Assembly (NCBI GenBank): GCA_934098555.1
Contig: CAKOOQ010000008.1
Span: 1 to 40,698 of the forward strand
Reading direction: 5' to 3'
Length of the DNA: 40,698 bases
From: an uncultured Bacilli bacterium
GTDB lineage: Bacteria > Bacillota_I > Bacilli_A > RF39 > UBA660
This document shows positions 40,552 to 40,698 of this stretch, piece by piece. The notes beneath the pieces were generated by a model. That model did no database searches. It had not been told where the DNA came from and worked only from the letters and a program-made list of their open reading frames with translations. A program made the position numbers and the translations under genes. Position 1 is the first letter of the stretch. Every line of letters begins with the position of its first letter.

Positions 40552-40698
40552 TGTCTTATTACAGATTGTAAGTCTTCTTATGAAAAATTTGCTAAAGAAA
40601 ATAATATAAATTTAGAACGAATAAAATCAGATACTCACGTTAATAACAATGGTTATAATCTTGGAAATATAAATTCATTGCATTCTAAATTGGCAATT
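40552..40698 (+). mobile_element. Fragment of an IS1595-family (ISXO2-like) transposase, running off the window
   Basis: From 40552 the frame reads 'CLITDCKSSYEKFAKENNIN' and later 'NNNGYNLGNINSLHSKLAI', the pattern of the ISXO2-like DDE domain (an Asp in ITD, and the N-x-x-x-S-x-H-S-x-L block). Upstream, stop codons occur in this frame (at 40510 and beyond) and a short ORF from 40499 is not continuous with it, so the 5' part is lost or shifted. The window ends before the gene's 3' end. Confidence 0.6.

Noticed and set aside
1..40698. CRISPR arrays, tRNA or rRNA genes, a reverse transcriptase or a template repeat for the putative DGR
   Set aside because: None could be found by reading both strands; the only long direct repeat is the metallopeptidase duplication.

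Overview
The window is low-GC, roughly 31% by eye, with AT-rich third codon positions. It uses TGA as a real stop (divIVA, the 29868-30269 gene, the 31629-32354 nuclease) and TGG for tryptophan, so the genetic code is the standard bacterial one and not the Mycoplasma code. Translation signals are AGGAGG/AGGTGAT-type Shine-Dalgarno sites, often followed by TTG or GTG starts. Cell-wall and division genes (murG, divIB, spoVE/ftsW, sepF, divIVA) sit beside late sporulation genes (sigK, spoIVFA, spoIVFB). This points to an endospore-forming or formerly spore-forming member of the Bacilli, probably an uncultured gut lineage near Erysipelotrichia/RF39-type groups. The lineage is inference; the sporulation genes are read directly.

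Layout. 70-5438: metallophosphoesterase-uvrC operon, a short YigZ-type gene, rpsT and an SDR dehydrogenase. 5497-11753: an accessory block with a helicase-associated-domain gene split by an amber codon, three tandem copies of a putative HExxH metallopeptidase (two sharing about 500 bp of perfect identity) and two transglutaminase-like genes. 11750-15854: conserved yqeG-yqeH-mutL-miaA operon. 15888-18357: membrane/coiled-coil unknown, sigK, and sepF-divIVA. 18466-23335: a decayed fragment and a 1505-residue repeat protein of unknown function. 23449-29113: murG-divIB-unknown-queH-spoIVFA-spoIVFB on the minus strand, divergent from spoVE/ftsW, which has a sigma-E-like promoter. 29166-32354: a decayed ATPase gene, a small unknown, mtaB and a membrane-anchored nuclease. 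32377-33783: a surface protein whose 3' end looks like the variable region of a diversity-generating retroelement (DGR). 33853-40026: a decayed HAD gene, an ABC exporter pair, a glycosyltransferase, an RpiB-like isomerase and an HD-domain membrane protein. 40135-40698: fragments of two transposases.

How the genes work together. SpoIVFA/SpoIVFB are the membrane complex that would cleave the hydrophobic pro-sequence of the SigK encoded about 6 kb away. SpoVE, MurG and DivIB act on spore-cortex or septal peptidoglycan, and SepF and DivIVA on septum placement. QueH and MiaA/MtaB modify tRNA at position 34 and at A37 respectively; UvrC and MutL serve DNA repair.

The most notable signal is the abrupt 99-bp GC-rich, adenine-poor stretch at 32443-32541, in which none of 33 codons ends in A. 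It lies at the end of a membrane-anchored surface protein gene, where DGR variable regions lie. No reverse transcriptase or template repeat is visible here, so it would be an orphan target served from elsewhere in the genome.
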